From: Ruminococcus sp.
Lineage (GTDB): Bacteria > Bacillota > Clostridia > Oscillospirales > Ruminococcaceae
Direction: 5' to 3'
DNA length: 64,000 bases
Assembly: GCA_017529875.1 (NCBI GenBank)
Contig: JAFXNC010000005.1
Coordinates: forward strand, 1-64,000
Both the position numbers and the translations under genes were made by a program. The notes beneath the pieces were generated by a model that saw only the letters and a list, made by a program, of their open reading frames with translations, did not search any database and was not told where the DNA came from. Positions 30,127 to 38,936 of this stretch are shown piece by piece. The first letter of the stretch is position 1, and each line of letters starts with the position of its first letter.

Positions 30127-32085
30127 TCAGTATATCTTTCTGCCCTTCTCGTCCTCGATGCCGGAGAGACGGCGGAAGAAAGTGTTTATCACATCGCGCC
30201 ATTCCCTTGCGGAGCGAAGCTGCTCCCGGAAACGCTTTTTGCCGTTGTCGAATACCCGTCTGTCGATGCTGCCCTCCAGCTTGTCCCAGAGGCGGGCGAA
30301 TTCCTCCGCCTGTTCGCAGCCCTCGAAATGGCTGTCGTAGATGTGCTGTATCACGGTCTTGCCGCTGTGCAGCACATGGGTATAGGGTACCCGGCAGAAG
30401 AACAGCAGCAGCTCGTCGGGGCAGGTCTCCGGCGACGAATACATATCGCACAGCGGCGGGTAGTACTGCGCCGCATAGCCGGTGCCGTCCATACTCCTGT
30501 CTATGCCTACGGCGTCACGGTCGGCGCGGTTGTAGGTGCCCCAGCGGTCAAATTCGTAGCCCCAGGGGTCGGGGCCGTAGTGGTGGTTTGGCTTGCAGAG
30601 CCAGCCGAGACCCAAAGGTGCGGTGTAGTCCTCGTAAGCCTTGTGGGAGCCCAGCAGTATATACAGCAGCGTCTCCCGGACAAGCTCGTTATGTCCGAAG
30701 GTGAGGCTTATCCACTCGTCGAGGATATCCTCGGCGGCAAGGGTCGGCTCGAAGCACAGTCTTCCGAAACCGTAGAGGTTTGCCGCTGCAAGCTCGGAGC
30801 CTGTCCAGCAGAAATCGTCGCCGGTGTTGGCGACTGCGGCGGCACCGCTTATGGTGCCGAGGACTGTATCGTTTTGAGAGCCGTTATAGGTGCGGTGGGC
30901 GAGTATCTGTTTTATCATTGGCAGCAGACAGCAGACGTGGAGCTGCTGGCCGGTATACTCCTGGGCAAGCTGGAATTCCGCTGCCACGGCAGTATGCTTC
31001 ATGGCGCCGAACAGCGGGTGAACAGGCTCCCTGACCTGGAAGTCCATGGGGCCGTTTTTGACTTGCAGTATTACGTTGCCGTCGAAGTGTCCGTCGAGAG
31101 GGGCGAAGGTCCTGTACCCTGCGCAGGCGCGGTCGGTGCGGGTGTCACGCCAGTCCTGGGAGCAGTTGTAGACGAAGGCTCTCCATATGACTTTGCCGCC
31201 GAAGGGCTTGAGCGCCCGGGCAAGCATATTTGCGCCGTCGGCGTGGTCGCGTCCGTAGGCATAAGGCCCCGGCTGACCCTCGCTGTCGGCCTTGACGAGA
31301 AATCCACCCAGGGCAGGCGCCGACGAGTAGAGCTCTCTTGCCTTGCTCTGCCACCAGTAGGATACGTTTATATCAAGGGGGTCGGCGGTGCGCATCTTAC
31401 CCAGGGACATGGGCGCGGAGAAATCCACGCAGATATACAGCGCGATGCCCCAGCGTTTCAGCAGCGCCGAGAGCTTACCCAGGTCCCGGAGATTGTCTTC
31501 GGTGATGAGCTTGATCGCTTCTCCCCGGACGTTGACGTTATTGATAGCGCAGGCGTTTATGCCCACGGATGCCAGGAGCCTTGCGTACATCTCGGTGCGC
31601 TCGTTCACGATAAGATGACCGTTCTCGAAGAAGAACGAGCTGCCGGAATACCCCCGCTCGATGGTGCCGTCGGCGTTGTCCCAGTGATCCAGCATACGCA
31701 GGGGCAGGGCAGGGCGGAGGCGGCGGCTTATCCTGACGAAACCTCCTGCGGCTCTTATGGCTGCCAGGTATGCGAATACTCCGTAGAGCAGTCCGGCCTC
31801 GCTGCCGCCGAGGATAGATGCGCCGCGTTCATCGGCGCTGACGGTATACTCCTCCTCCGAGAGAAAGTCGGCGATATCCAGCTCGAATATCATGGAGGCG
31901 CTGTCCGCCCCGAAGGTGAGCTCCGCCGCAGGGAGCATAGCGGAGAGGGCGGTTATAAGCTCGGACACAGCCGCACACTGTCTGTCCACCCGGGAGGTAC
32001 AGCGTATGGCGGCTCTGCCGGTGAATCTTGTATCAAGAGGCTCATACCCGAGCCACAGAGGGGAAAAGGCTGTGTTCATTTTCAT
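30127..32085 (-). CDS. aguA: Alpha-glucuronidase, GH67
   Basis: 652 residues, normal for GH67. It removes (4-O-methyl)glucuronic acid from the non-reducing end of aldouronic acids. The acid Glu269 in FLVKADSEGQPGPYAYGRDH, the basic pair Asp348 (QVKNGPMDFQVREP) and Glu376 (EFQLAQEYTGQ) fit the known catalytic residues with the right spacing. WLCKPNHHYGPDPWGYEFDR and WGTYNRADRDAVGIDRS are further GH67 signatures. No signal peptide. First gene of the operon with isochorismatase-like, HIT and acetylesterase genes. Confidence 0.95.
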   Translation of the reverse strand: MKMNTAFSPLWLGYEPLDTRFTGRAAIRCTSRVDRQCAAVSELITALSAMLPAAELTFGADSASMIFELDIADFLSEEEYTVSADERGASILGGSEAGLLYGVFAYLAAIRAAGGFVRISRRLRPALPLRMLDHWDNADGTIERGYSGSSFFFENGHLIVNERTEMYARLLASVGINACAINNVNVRGEAIKLITEDNLRDLGKLSALLKRWGIALYICVDFSAPMSLGKMRTADPLDINVSYWWQSKARELYSSAPALGGFLVKADSEGQPGPYAYGRDHADGANMLARALKPFGGKVIWRAFVYNCSQDWRDTRTDRACAGYRTFAPLDGHFDGNVILQVKNGPMDFQVREPVHPLFGAMKHTAVAAEFQLAQEYTGQQLHVCCLLPMIKQILAHRTYNGSQNDTVLGTISGAAAVANTGDDFCWTGSELAAANLYGFGRLCFEPTLAAEDILDEWISLTFGHNELVRETLLYILLGSHKAYEDYTAPLGLGWLCKPNHHYGPDPWGYEFDRWGTYNRADRDAVGIDRSMDGTGYAAQYYPPLCDMYSSPETCPDELLLFFCRVPYTHVLHSGKTVIQHIYDSHFEGCEQAEEFARLWDKLEGSIDRRVFDNGKKRFREQLRSAREWRDVINTFFRRLSGIEDEKGRKIY

Positions 32086-32186
32086 GCCTCCTCATAGGGA
32101 TACAATAATTATACTGTCGGCGCGTGCTGCTAACTAACCAAAAACTGCGGTAGGTGCGCCATTTCTTGCCGTAGCGCGGGATATGC

Positions 32187-32215
32187 TTGAATTGTTCACA
32201 AAGCTGTGTTAGAAT
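32187..32215 (+). promoter_or_regulatory. Promoter of the EamA-like transporter
   Basis: TTGAAT (32187-32192) and TAGAAT (32210-32215) with 17-base spacing, between divergent genes. Confidence 0.5.
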
Positions 32216-32249
32216 GTGAAAGACGACCGGAAACTTCGAGGTGATATTT

Positions 32250-33089
32250 ATGCCTGTTATGCTGCTGGTGGTAGTGTGCTACACGATGTGCGCCCTCAAC
32301 GACAAGTACGCCGTGAGCCGTGCGCATTTTGACCGCAGCGAGCTGATGTTCCTGATGGCGTCGGGGACGGTGTTCTTTTTAGCCTTTACGCTGCCCTTCT
32401 CCGAGCTGTCATTTGAATGGTCCTGGAAGATACTGATACCCATATCGCTGATAACGCTCTGCAAGTACACCGAGTTCGCGGTACTGCCTGCCATACTATC
32501 CAACATGACGCCTTTCCAGCTGAAATCCTGGGTGGGGCTCACGCTGTTCATGTCCTACTTTACCGATGTCATATTCTACGACACGGCGCTGTCGGTGCCG
32601 GGGCTGGGATTTGTGATACTGACCTTTGCAGGGCTGGCGCTCACCGCCCGTGCAGGCCGTGTGAGCACCGACTACCGGAAAATCTGGATCCTGCTGCTGC
32701 TGTACATCTCGGCCAAGTTCGGATACGGACTTATTATGCGCTCCACCAAGGAGATCTTCCCCAACACCCTGACCCTATACGCGGCGCTGGTGATCCTGGC
32801 GCTGATCTCGCTGCCGAGGATAAGCTTCAAAAAGATGCTGGCAAAGCCAGAGGGCAAAAAGGGCGTGCTGATCGTGATGCTCGCCAAGCTGCCCAATACT
32901 GCCGGGCTGCTGGGGGAGAATTACACTGCGGCGCGGAGTTTGTCAAACTACTCTTTTATCCAGCCGCTTATCCTGATCTCGCTGTTTGTGTCGGCGGTCA
33001 TTGACCGCCGGAACCGTCCCACCCGCCTTGCTGTTATCGGCGGGCTTGTGACTGTGGCAGGGATAGTGGGGTTCCAGCTGGCAAAATGA
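32250..33089 (+). CDS. EamA/DMT-like membrane transporter
   Basis: About 279 residues with roughly ten hydrophobic helices and an internal two-half layout of five plus five, as in drug/metabolite transporters. Example segments are MPVMLLVVVCYTMCALNDKY at the start and LAVIGGLVTVAGIVGFQLAK at the end. GAGGTG lies 6-7 bases before the ATG. It is divergent from the alpha-glucuronidase operon. Substrate unknown; uptake or efflux related to the neighbouring sugar acids is only a guess. Confidence 0.75.
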   Translation: MPVMLLVVVCYTMCALNDKYAVSRAHFDRSELMFLMASGTVFFLAFTLPFSELSFEWSWKILIPISLITLCKYTEFAVLPAILSNMTPFQLKSWVGLTLFMSYFTDVIFYDTALSVPGLGFVILTFAGLALTARAGRVSTDYRKIWILLLLYISAKFGYGLIMRSTKEIFPNTLTLYAALVILALISLPRISFKKMLAKPEGKKGVLIVMLAKLPNTAGLLGENYTAARSLSNYSFIQPLILISLFVSAVIDRRNRPTRLAVIGGLVTVAGIVGFQLAK

Positions 33090-33119
33090 GATGAGTGCGC
33101 GAGACACCCACCAAAAAAC

Positions 33120-34046
33120 TCAAACGATAATGCTCTTTCTCACCTCATCCAGAGTGTCGATAAAGAGCTTTTCTGTCTGCGAGAGCCGGTAGTTGCTCTG
33201 ATAGATGAGCAGGTCGCGGTTGCGCTTGATGAGATCGGCACAGGGCTTCTGTACCAAGTTGTACCGCCTGAGCACCTCCCGGGGCAGAGGCGATACCCAC
33301 ATGAAGGAGTTGGGAACGGTGCTGAGGATGTCGAACTGGCTGCCGCGCTCGTAAACGAAGATGTGCCTGCGGCTGATGCCCAGCTGCGCGTCCCGGCGCA
33401 GGAAAGTCTGTGAGATGTTGGGCACCACGTTGTCTCCGTGGAGTATCTCGATGTAGTCGTCCAGGACGCTGCTGCGTATCTCAACGGCCCGGGAAAGCGG
33501 GCTCTTGGCGCTCATCAGCAGCACATAGTCGTAGGTCCAGACCTCGCGGGCTTTAAGATTCTTTTCTTCGATCGCCGCAAGGAAAAATGCCTCGTAGTTT
33601 ATGGGATAGCGGATTATGCCTAAGTTGTATTCGCAGTCCGCCACCAGGTCTATCGCCGACATGGAGTTGGTCTCCTTGACCTTCACGTTCATCCGCTCCA
33701 CTGCGTCCACTTCGTTCAAAAACAGCGTGAAGGCGTGGGAGATGTAGCTCGCTCTCGGCAAAAGCAGAGAGAATTCCAGGCTCGTCCGGTCGTCCTCCCG
33801 GGAGAGCTGCTCGATCTTGTCCACCTGCGCCAGTATCGCCTTGGCGTGGAGCAGGAATTCCTTGCCCTTCTCGGTGGGGATGACCCCCTTGGCGGAGCGC
33901 CTGAATATGGGCACCCCGAATTCCTTTTCCAGCTCCTTGATAGCCTTTGAAAGGTTCGGCTGACCCATGTAGAGCGCCGCCGCCGCCTTGGTTATGGAGC
34001 CGTGTCTCTCGACCTCCACCATGTATCTGAGATGCGTAAGGTTCAT
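33120..34046 (-). CDS. LysR-family transcriptional regulator
   Basis: 308 residues. The ATG at 34046 has GGAGG 6 bases upstream. The helix-turn-helix MNLTHLRYMVEVERHGSITK then AAAALYMGQPNLSKAIKELE is typical, and an effector-binding domain follows. The target is unknown. It faces the transporter gene convergently; control of the nearby xylan genes is possible but not shown. Confidence 0.92.
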   Translation of the reverse strand: MNLTHLRYMVEVERHGSITKAAAALYMGQPNLSKAIKELEKEFGVPIFRRSAKGVIPTEKGKEFLLHAKAILAQVDKIEQLSREDDRTSLEFSLLLPRASYISHAFTLFLNEVDAVERMNVKVKETNSMSAIDLVADCEYNLGIIRYPINYEAFFLAAIEEKNLKAREVWTYDYVLLMSAKSPLSRAVEIRSSVLDDYIEILHGDNVVPNISQTFLRRDAQLGISRRHIFVYERGSQFDILSTVPNSFMWVSPLPREVLRRYNLVQKPCADLIKRNRDLLIYQSNYRLSQTEKLFIDTLDEVRKSIIV

Positions 34047-34931
34047 ATTTACCTCCATGTGCAATAGTATATATCTAACATTGTAATTATAGCATATCCC
34101 ACCCTCTAAGTCAAGCGGCATATGCCCCTTCGGGCGGCGAAGTTTTCTGTCCAAAAGTCACCTTTCCGGCGTGGTCCGCGATATTTTTGCCGTCAGGGCA
34201 GGTCATCCTCTGCGGATTAAGGGTATTTTGTATATAAGCGGGAAATGATATTTGTACAATGCGACGAAAATATTTCGAGTGGACGAAAATTGTCTTTCGG
34301 TGCTTGACATTTACAGGAAAAGAATTTATAATATATATGATGTTAATGCAGACGATCATGTTTCTTTAACATCCGTTTTGTTGTCTCCTTTCTTTTGTTC
34401 TACACATAGCTTTTTTCATTTTGCTTTCGCAGGACACCGTTTGTCCTGCTTATTTTTTTGCCTGAAAAACTAAGCACAGCCCACACAGCGCGGGCTCGAT
34501 AAAGCAGTTTTGCTTTTGACGCTTTTGTCAAGAAGATGACAGAAGCGCTTTTTCTTTGCTTTGCAGGCGTATGCTAAAAAAATCCCTTTTTTGATGTGTA
34601 TTGCTCTCTTGGTTTCTGTATGCCCTCGCCGCCTGTCGTGTGAACGAGCCTTGTTCCAAGGCTCGGGGATGTGCGGAAAATGCATCTCCCCCGCTGACGC
34701 GGGGGAGAGCATTTTCCGCCGGATATCTGTCAGCAGTACACAACCAAATTGGGATATAATAAAAAAGAATAAAGAATAACGGAGAAGTCGCCTTCGGCGA
34801 TGATCAGTAATTTGTTCGCTAAGCGGACACCGTTATTTTTCTTTATTCTTTCTTCTTTATTATTTATTCTATTAGCGGCGGCACGCTCAAGGCAAAATAT
34901 CAAACGCAGCTTTTTCGCCGCCGCGCTGTCG
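34047..34931. other. Long intergenic stretch with palindromic repeats
   Basis: No gene is supported. It holds several hairpins: GAGCCTTG / AAGGCTC near 34646-34662, the large double hairpin at 34673-34719, and a T/C-rich tract near 34836-34870 resembling 27128-27160. It looks like accumulated small repeats between mgtE and the regulator. Confidence 0.55.
34673..34719. repeat. Large nested palindrome, REP-like
   Basis: The outer arms GCGGAAAATGC (34673-34683) and GCATTTTCCGC (34709-34719) and the inner arms CCCCCGC (34688-34694) and GCGGGGG (34699-34705) are all perfect. No T-run follows. A REP/MITE-like element or attenuating structure is possible. Confidence 0.6.
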
Positions 34932-36317
34932 CTATACCATGTGTATGTCGAATATCAGCATAGCGATGTTGAAGAATACCAGCGTCGTGCAGGTGTCCAC
35001 GATAGTCGAGATCAGCGGCGCCGCCATGAGGGCGGGGTCGAGATGCAGGCGCTTTGCCAGCATCGGCAGCATACATCCGATGAGCTTGGATATGATGACA
35101 GTGGAGACTATGGCAAGGCTCACCGTTATCGCCAGCTTCAGCGGGTCGTCGATCTCGTTGGGCGAGATGTAGGCGTAGGTGATGTAGATCCTGATGCCGT
35201 TGACCAGCGCCAGTATCACGCTGACTATCAGGGCTATCCTGAATTCTTTGAATACCACCTTGAAGAAATCCCGCAGCCGTATCTCCCCCAGGGACATACC
35301 GCGGATTATCATGGTGGAGGTCTGGCTGCCGCAGTTACCGCCGGTGCCTGTGAGCATCGGGATGAAGGATACCAGCAGCGGCACCGCAGCAAAGGCCGCT
35401 TCGTACTTTGTGATTATCGTACCCGTGAGGGTCGCCGAGAGCATCAGCACCAGCAGCCACGCGATACGGTTCCGGGCGTGCCTGACTACCGAGGTCTTGA
35501 AATAGCTGTCCTCGATGGGCTGCATACCTGCCATGTGGGAGAAGTCCTCTGTGTTCTCCTCCTGCATTACGTCCATAGCGTCATCGAAGGTGACGATACC
35601 TACGATGCGGTTCTCCTTGTCCACCACAGGCAGCGCAAGGAAGTCGTATTTCTCGAACTGCTTTGCAACAAGCTCCTTGTCTTCGAGGGTGTCCACCGTG
35701 ATGACGTTGGTCTCCATGATGTCCTCGATGCGGTCGTCGTCGTCGCTGGTGAGTAATTCGAGCACCGAAAGCACTCCGATCAGCCGCCTGCTCTCAGTGA
35801 CGTAAAGGGTGTAAACAGTCTCCTTAACAAAGCCCACGTGGCGTATCTTTTCAAGCGCCTCCCTGACCGTCATCTCCTTGTCGAGGTAGACGTACTCGGT
35901 GGTCATTATGGAACCCGCGGAATCCTTCGGGTATTTGAGTATCTGGTTTATCTGCCGCCGGGTCTCGGTGTCGGCAGTTTTGAGGATACGCGAGACAACA
36001 TTCGCAGGCATCTCCTCGATCATGTCAACGGTGTCGTCGATGAACAGGTCGTCGATGACCTCCTCCAGCTCCTTATCGGTGAAGGCGTTGATCAGCAGCT
36101 CCTGCATATCCGGCTCCATGTAGGCGAATACGTCGGCAGCGGCGTCCTTTGGCAGCAGCCTGAACAGCACCGGCAGATCCCGCTTGTCGATCTCGTCGTT
36201 GTCGTGGAAGTGACCGAACAGATCGGCGATATCCGCCTCGTTCATGTTCTCGAATATCTCTTTTATCACCTTGAAATTGCGCTTTTCAAGGAGCTTTTTT
36301 ATTGTGTCGTAAAGCAA
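34932..36317 (-). CDS. mgtE: Magnesium transporter MgtE
   Basis: 461 residues. The N-terminal superhelical domain (FGHFHDNDEIDKRDLPVLFR) precedes two CBS domains (SAGSIMTTEYVYLDKEMTVR and IEDIMETNVITVDTLEDKEL), a connecting helix and five membrane segments. The pore helix block GTGGNCGSQTSTMIIRG is diagnostic. The CBS domains close the Mg2+ channel when Mg2+ is high. Upstream I do not find an M-box; a short leader ORF is there instead (36386-36460). Confidence 0.96.
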   Translation of the reverse strand: MLYDTIKKLLEKRNFKVIKEIFENMNEADIADLFGHFHDNDEIDKRDLPVLFRLLPKDAAADVFAYMEPDMQELLINAFTDKELEEVIDDLFIDDTVDMIEEMPANVVSRILKTADTETRRQINQILKYPKDSAGSIMTTEYVYLDKEMTVREALEKIRHVGFVKETVYTLYVTESRRLIGVLSVLELLTSDDDDRIEDIMETNVITVDTLEDKELVAKQFEKYDFLALPVVDKENRIVGIVTFDDAMDVMQEENTEDFSHMAGMQPIEDSYFKTSVVRHARNRIAWLLVLMLSATLTGTIITKYEAAFAAVPLLVSFIPMLTGTGGNCGSQTSTMIIRGMSLGEIRLRDFFKVVFKEFRIALIVSVILALVNGIRIYITYAYISPNEIDDPLKLAITVSLAIVSTVIISKLIGCMLPMLAKRLHLDPALMAAPLISTIVDTCTTLVFFNIAMLIFDIHMV

Positions 36318-36385
36318 TACGGTTCCCTCCTGCGCCTCGCGGTGAGGCAGTTATTGCGTGCAAGAGGACACAATGCCCTGACAGG

Positions 36386-36460
36386 TCAGGCGGCGCGATA
36401 CAAGCGCACGCACCGGCACGATCGGGGCTTGCAGCCTCTGTTTGTACTTCCGTCGTCCAC
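36386..36460 (-). CDS. Candidate leader peptide upstream of mgtE, 24 aa
   Basis: A GTG-started 24-codon ORF has AAAGGAG 9 bases upstream. The peptide begins Met-Asp-Asp-Gly and is rich in Arg and Cys (NRGCKPRSCRCVRLYRAA). Its stop lies in a hairpin region (CCTGAC-ctg-TCAGG type) about 70 bases before mgtE. Mg2+-transporter leaders in other bacteria use short peptides to sense Mg2+ through ribosome behaviour; applying that here is inference. It could also be chance. Confidence 0.35.
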   Translation of the reverse strand: MDDGSTNRGCKPRSCRCVRLYRAA

Positions 36461-37143
36461 CTGTATCAACTCCTTTGCATAAAAATCCGTACTCTATTAT
36501 TATACCTCTATTTACTATTAATGTCAAGAAAAACTGTGACGGATTTGCCGAGGCTGTTTTGCATCACTAAAACGCCTCCCGCCTTGACACCCCGGGGCAG
36601 GGAAGAACACAAATTCTTTACACCGCCTCATCAGGGTCAAGCCGGGAGCAATTATCGACATCCGTCAGCCTCTGATATTTGTCGTTCGTCATATGACTTT
36701 TTCTCTCGGTGTGTAAAAAAACACCCTCGTCCGGGCCTGAAAAGGGGGGCGGGGAGGCATCAATATATTGTGTGTCAAGGCGGAACGTTTACGCCCGGGG
36801 CATATGTCAGCAAAAAGGGCTTTTGTGCATAATCACGAAAAGGGACCCGGCTTTTCGACAAATTATCCCGCAGATCAGACCTGCAACTGTGAAGAATTTT
36901 TCCCTGAAATTTTTCATCTTCCCTAAAATCGGGAGCTTTTTTTGAGAGGTTTGCGATGCGGTTTTTGACGTTTTTTGCAAACTGTGTAAAAATTCGTACC
37001 CGAAGGCTTACAAAACGTTTAAAATCGGTTACAGATAAGTTACGAGCGCGCCCTTGCAAAGGCCGGAAGGTTAATTTTTGATTACTGAATTTAGAAAAAA
37101 CGAAGAATTTTAAATCATTTTGCTAAAAAACCTTTTTTTAGTA
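36461..37143. other. Intergenic stretch without a gene
   Basis: Only scattered open frames without ribosome sites. It probably holds the mgtE promoter near 36490 (TATAATAATA on the minus strand) and otherwise nothing I can assign. Confidence 0.5.
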
Positions 37144-37172
37144 TTGATTTTTCCGAGCGTTTGTGGTACACT
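37144..37172 (+). promoter_or_regulatory. Promoter of murA with hairpins in the leader
   Basis: TTGATT (37144-37149) and TACACT (37167-37172) with 17-base spacing. Downstream, ATTGAC-taag-GTCAAT (37196-37211) and CAAGGT-atga-ACCTTG (37251-37266) are perfect small hairpins; the second ends 6 bases before the ribosome site. Confidence 0.65.
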
Positions 37173-37287
37173 ATTATTGTCTCAAAAAGCATCATATTGA
37201 CTAAGGTCAATGACTATATATATTGCGGCAGGCAGCCGAATCATCACTGGCAAGGTATGAACCTTGTCATCGAGGAGTGAACAGGAC

Positions 37288-38580
37288 TTGGAAAAGTTTG
37301 TTATAACCGGCGGAACGCCCCTTCACGGAACGGTAACGATAAGCGGAGCTAAAAATGCAGCAGTCGCTATTGTTGCCGCTACAATTTTGTGCGATGAACC
37401 CTGTGTTCTTGAAAATGTACCCGAGATCAGCGATATCACTATCTGCATGAAGATACTCAGGAGCATGGGTGCCATAGTAAAGAGAGTTACAGATAATACC
37501 TATTATTTTGATACCAGATGCATCACCGAGACCAAGGTGCCCTATGAGCTGGCTCGTCTTATGAGAGCCTCCACCTATTTCCTCGGTACTCTGCTGGGAA
37601 GGTTCCACGACGCCTGCGTCGCCATGCCCGGCGGCTGCGATCTGGGGGACAGACCCATTGACCAGCATCTTAAGGCGTTCACCTCCCTGGGCGCAAAGCA
37701 TGACCTGCACAACGGCGAGGTGCACTGCTATGCCGACGAGCTTATCGGCTCTCAGGTATACTTTGACATGAACACCGTGGGCGGCACCATCAATGCTATC
37801 ATGGCAGCGGTGAAGGCCAAGGGCCTCACCATTATCGAGAACGCCGCCAAGGAGCCCCATATCGTTGACCTGGCGAATTTCCTCAACTCCATGGGCGCGG
37901 ATATCCGCGGCGCCGGCACCGACGTTATCAAGATCAGGGGCGTAAGCTTCCTCAAGGGCATCACCTACGGCATCATCCCCGACCAGATCGAGGCCGGTAC
38001 TTATATGGTCGCCGCAGCGGCTACCAAGGGCGATGTCATCATCAAGAACGTCATCCCCAAGCACCTTGAATCCATTACCGCCAAGCTCCGCAAGATCGGC
38101 GTTACCGTTATCGAGAACGACGAGAGCGTTGAGGTTCGTGTGGACGGTCCGCTGATCAAGACCAATATCAAGACCATGCCTCATCCGGGATTCCCCACCG
38201 ATATGCAGCCCCAGTTCTCCACGCTGCTGACCCTCGCCGAGGGTACCAGCGTCATCACCGACGACATTTTCGACAACCGCTTCAAGTATGTTTCCGAGCT
38301 CAGAAGAATGGGCGCGGATATCTCCGTTGACGGTACTGTTGCGGTTATACAGGGCAAGGGCGCTCTCCAGGGCGCACCGGTACAGGCCACCGATCTCCGC
38401 GCAGGCGCCGCACTTATCATTGCGGGTCTTGCTGCTTCGGGCGTTACCGAGGTGGAGAACATCCACTTCGTTGAGCGCGGCTACGAGAACATTGACAAGA
38501 AGCTGGAGGGCATCGGTGCGGCTATCAAGCGCGTTGTAGTCGCCGATGTGGACGTTGACCAGATGAGGATGTCCGGCTGA
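37288..38580 (+). CDS. murA: UDP-N-acetylglucosamine 1-carboxyvinyltransferase
   Basis: 430 residues from a TTG start (MEKFVITGGTPLHGTVTISG) with GAGGAG 10 bases upstream; a TTG at 37264 would lie before the ribosome site. It transfers enolpyruvate to UDP-GlcNAc, the first committed step of peptidoglycan synthesis. Lys22 in SGAKNA and Cys117 in AMPGGCDLGDRPIDQH are present, so it should be fosfomycin-sensitive. DLRAGAALIIAGLAASG is the conserved C-terminal block. A terminator follows directly. Confidence 0.97.
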   Translation: MEKFVITGGTPLHGTVTISGAKNAAVAIVAATILCDEPCVLENVPEISDITICMKILRSMGAIVKRVTDNTYYFDTRCITETKVPYELARLMRASTYFLGTLLGRFHDACVAMPGGCDLGDRPIDQHLKAFTSLGAKHDLHNGEVHCYADELIGSQVYFDMNTVGGTINAIMAAVKAKGLTIIENAAKEPHIVDLANFLNSMGADIRGAGTDVIKIRGVSFLKGITYGIIPDQIEAGTYMVAAAATKGDVIIKNVIPKHLESITAKLRKIGVTVIENDESVEVRVDGPLIKTNIKTMPHPGFPTDMQPQFSTLLTLAEGTSVITDDIFDNRFKYVSELRRMGADISVDGTVAVIQGKGALQGAPVQATDLRAGAALIIAGLAASGVTEVENIHFVERGYENIDKKLEGIGAAIKRVVVADVDVDQMRMSG

Positions 38581-38608
38581 CCGACAAAACAATAATGATC
38601 TGAAAGAA

Positions 38609-38655
38609 ACCGGTCTTCCTGCGTTGTGCGGGAAGACCGGTCTCATTATTTCTTA
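38609..38655 (+). terminator. Terminator of murA
   Basis: ACCGGTCTTCC and GGGAAGACCGGT arms form an 11-bp stem followed by CATTATTTCTT. It may also serve the convergent rubredoxin gene. Confidence 0.85.
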
Positions 38656-38670
38656 GGTTATGTGTGAGGC

Positions 38671-38826
38671 TTACTGCTCCTCGAACTGATCCTTGCCAAC
38701 TCCGCAGAGGGGGCAGGTGAAGTCCTCGGGAACGTCCTCCCAGGCGGTGCCGGGCTCGATGCCGCTGTCGGGCTCGCCGGTCTCGGGATCGTAGATGTAA
38801 CCGCAAATGCTGCAAACGTATTTCAT
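38671..38826 (-). CDS. Rubredoxin
   Basis: 51 residues with the two iron-ligand knuckles [16 protein letters not shown] and [16 protein letters not shown], the standard Cys4 FeS4 site. The length is typical. AAGGAGG lies 8 bases before the ATG. It carries single electrons in anaerobes, commonly for superoxide reductase or rubrerythrin. It is monocistronic. Confidence 0.97.
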   Translation of the reverse strand: MKYVCSICGYIYDPETGEPDSGIEPGTAWEDVPEDFTCPLCGVGKDQFEEQ

Positions 38827-38936
38827 AGGGGGATACCTCCTTGTTTAAGATAGTTATATTATACCACATTTCAGCCCGGATGTGAACTGACGGAAAAGTA
38901 GAATTACCGCAGCTCAATTTGTGTAAATTGCGAGCC

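Noticed and set aside
30109-32097. Open frame of about 660 codons on the plus strand, opposite the alpha-glucuronidase
   Set aside because: It is exactly antisense to a well-supported GH67 gene, has no ribosome site and has no recognisable domain. High third-position GC keeps the opposite strand open.
36318-36500. M-box magnesium riboswitch upstream of mgtE
   Set aside because: The characteristic GGTGAGGCTCC and later conserved blocks could not be found; only a TGCCTCACCGC patch resembles part of it. A covariance search would decide.
37267-38646. Minus-strand open frame of about 460 codons opposite murA
   Set aside because: It is antisense to murA over its full length and includes the murA terminator; no start signal.
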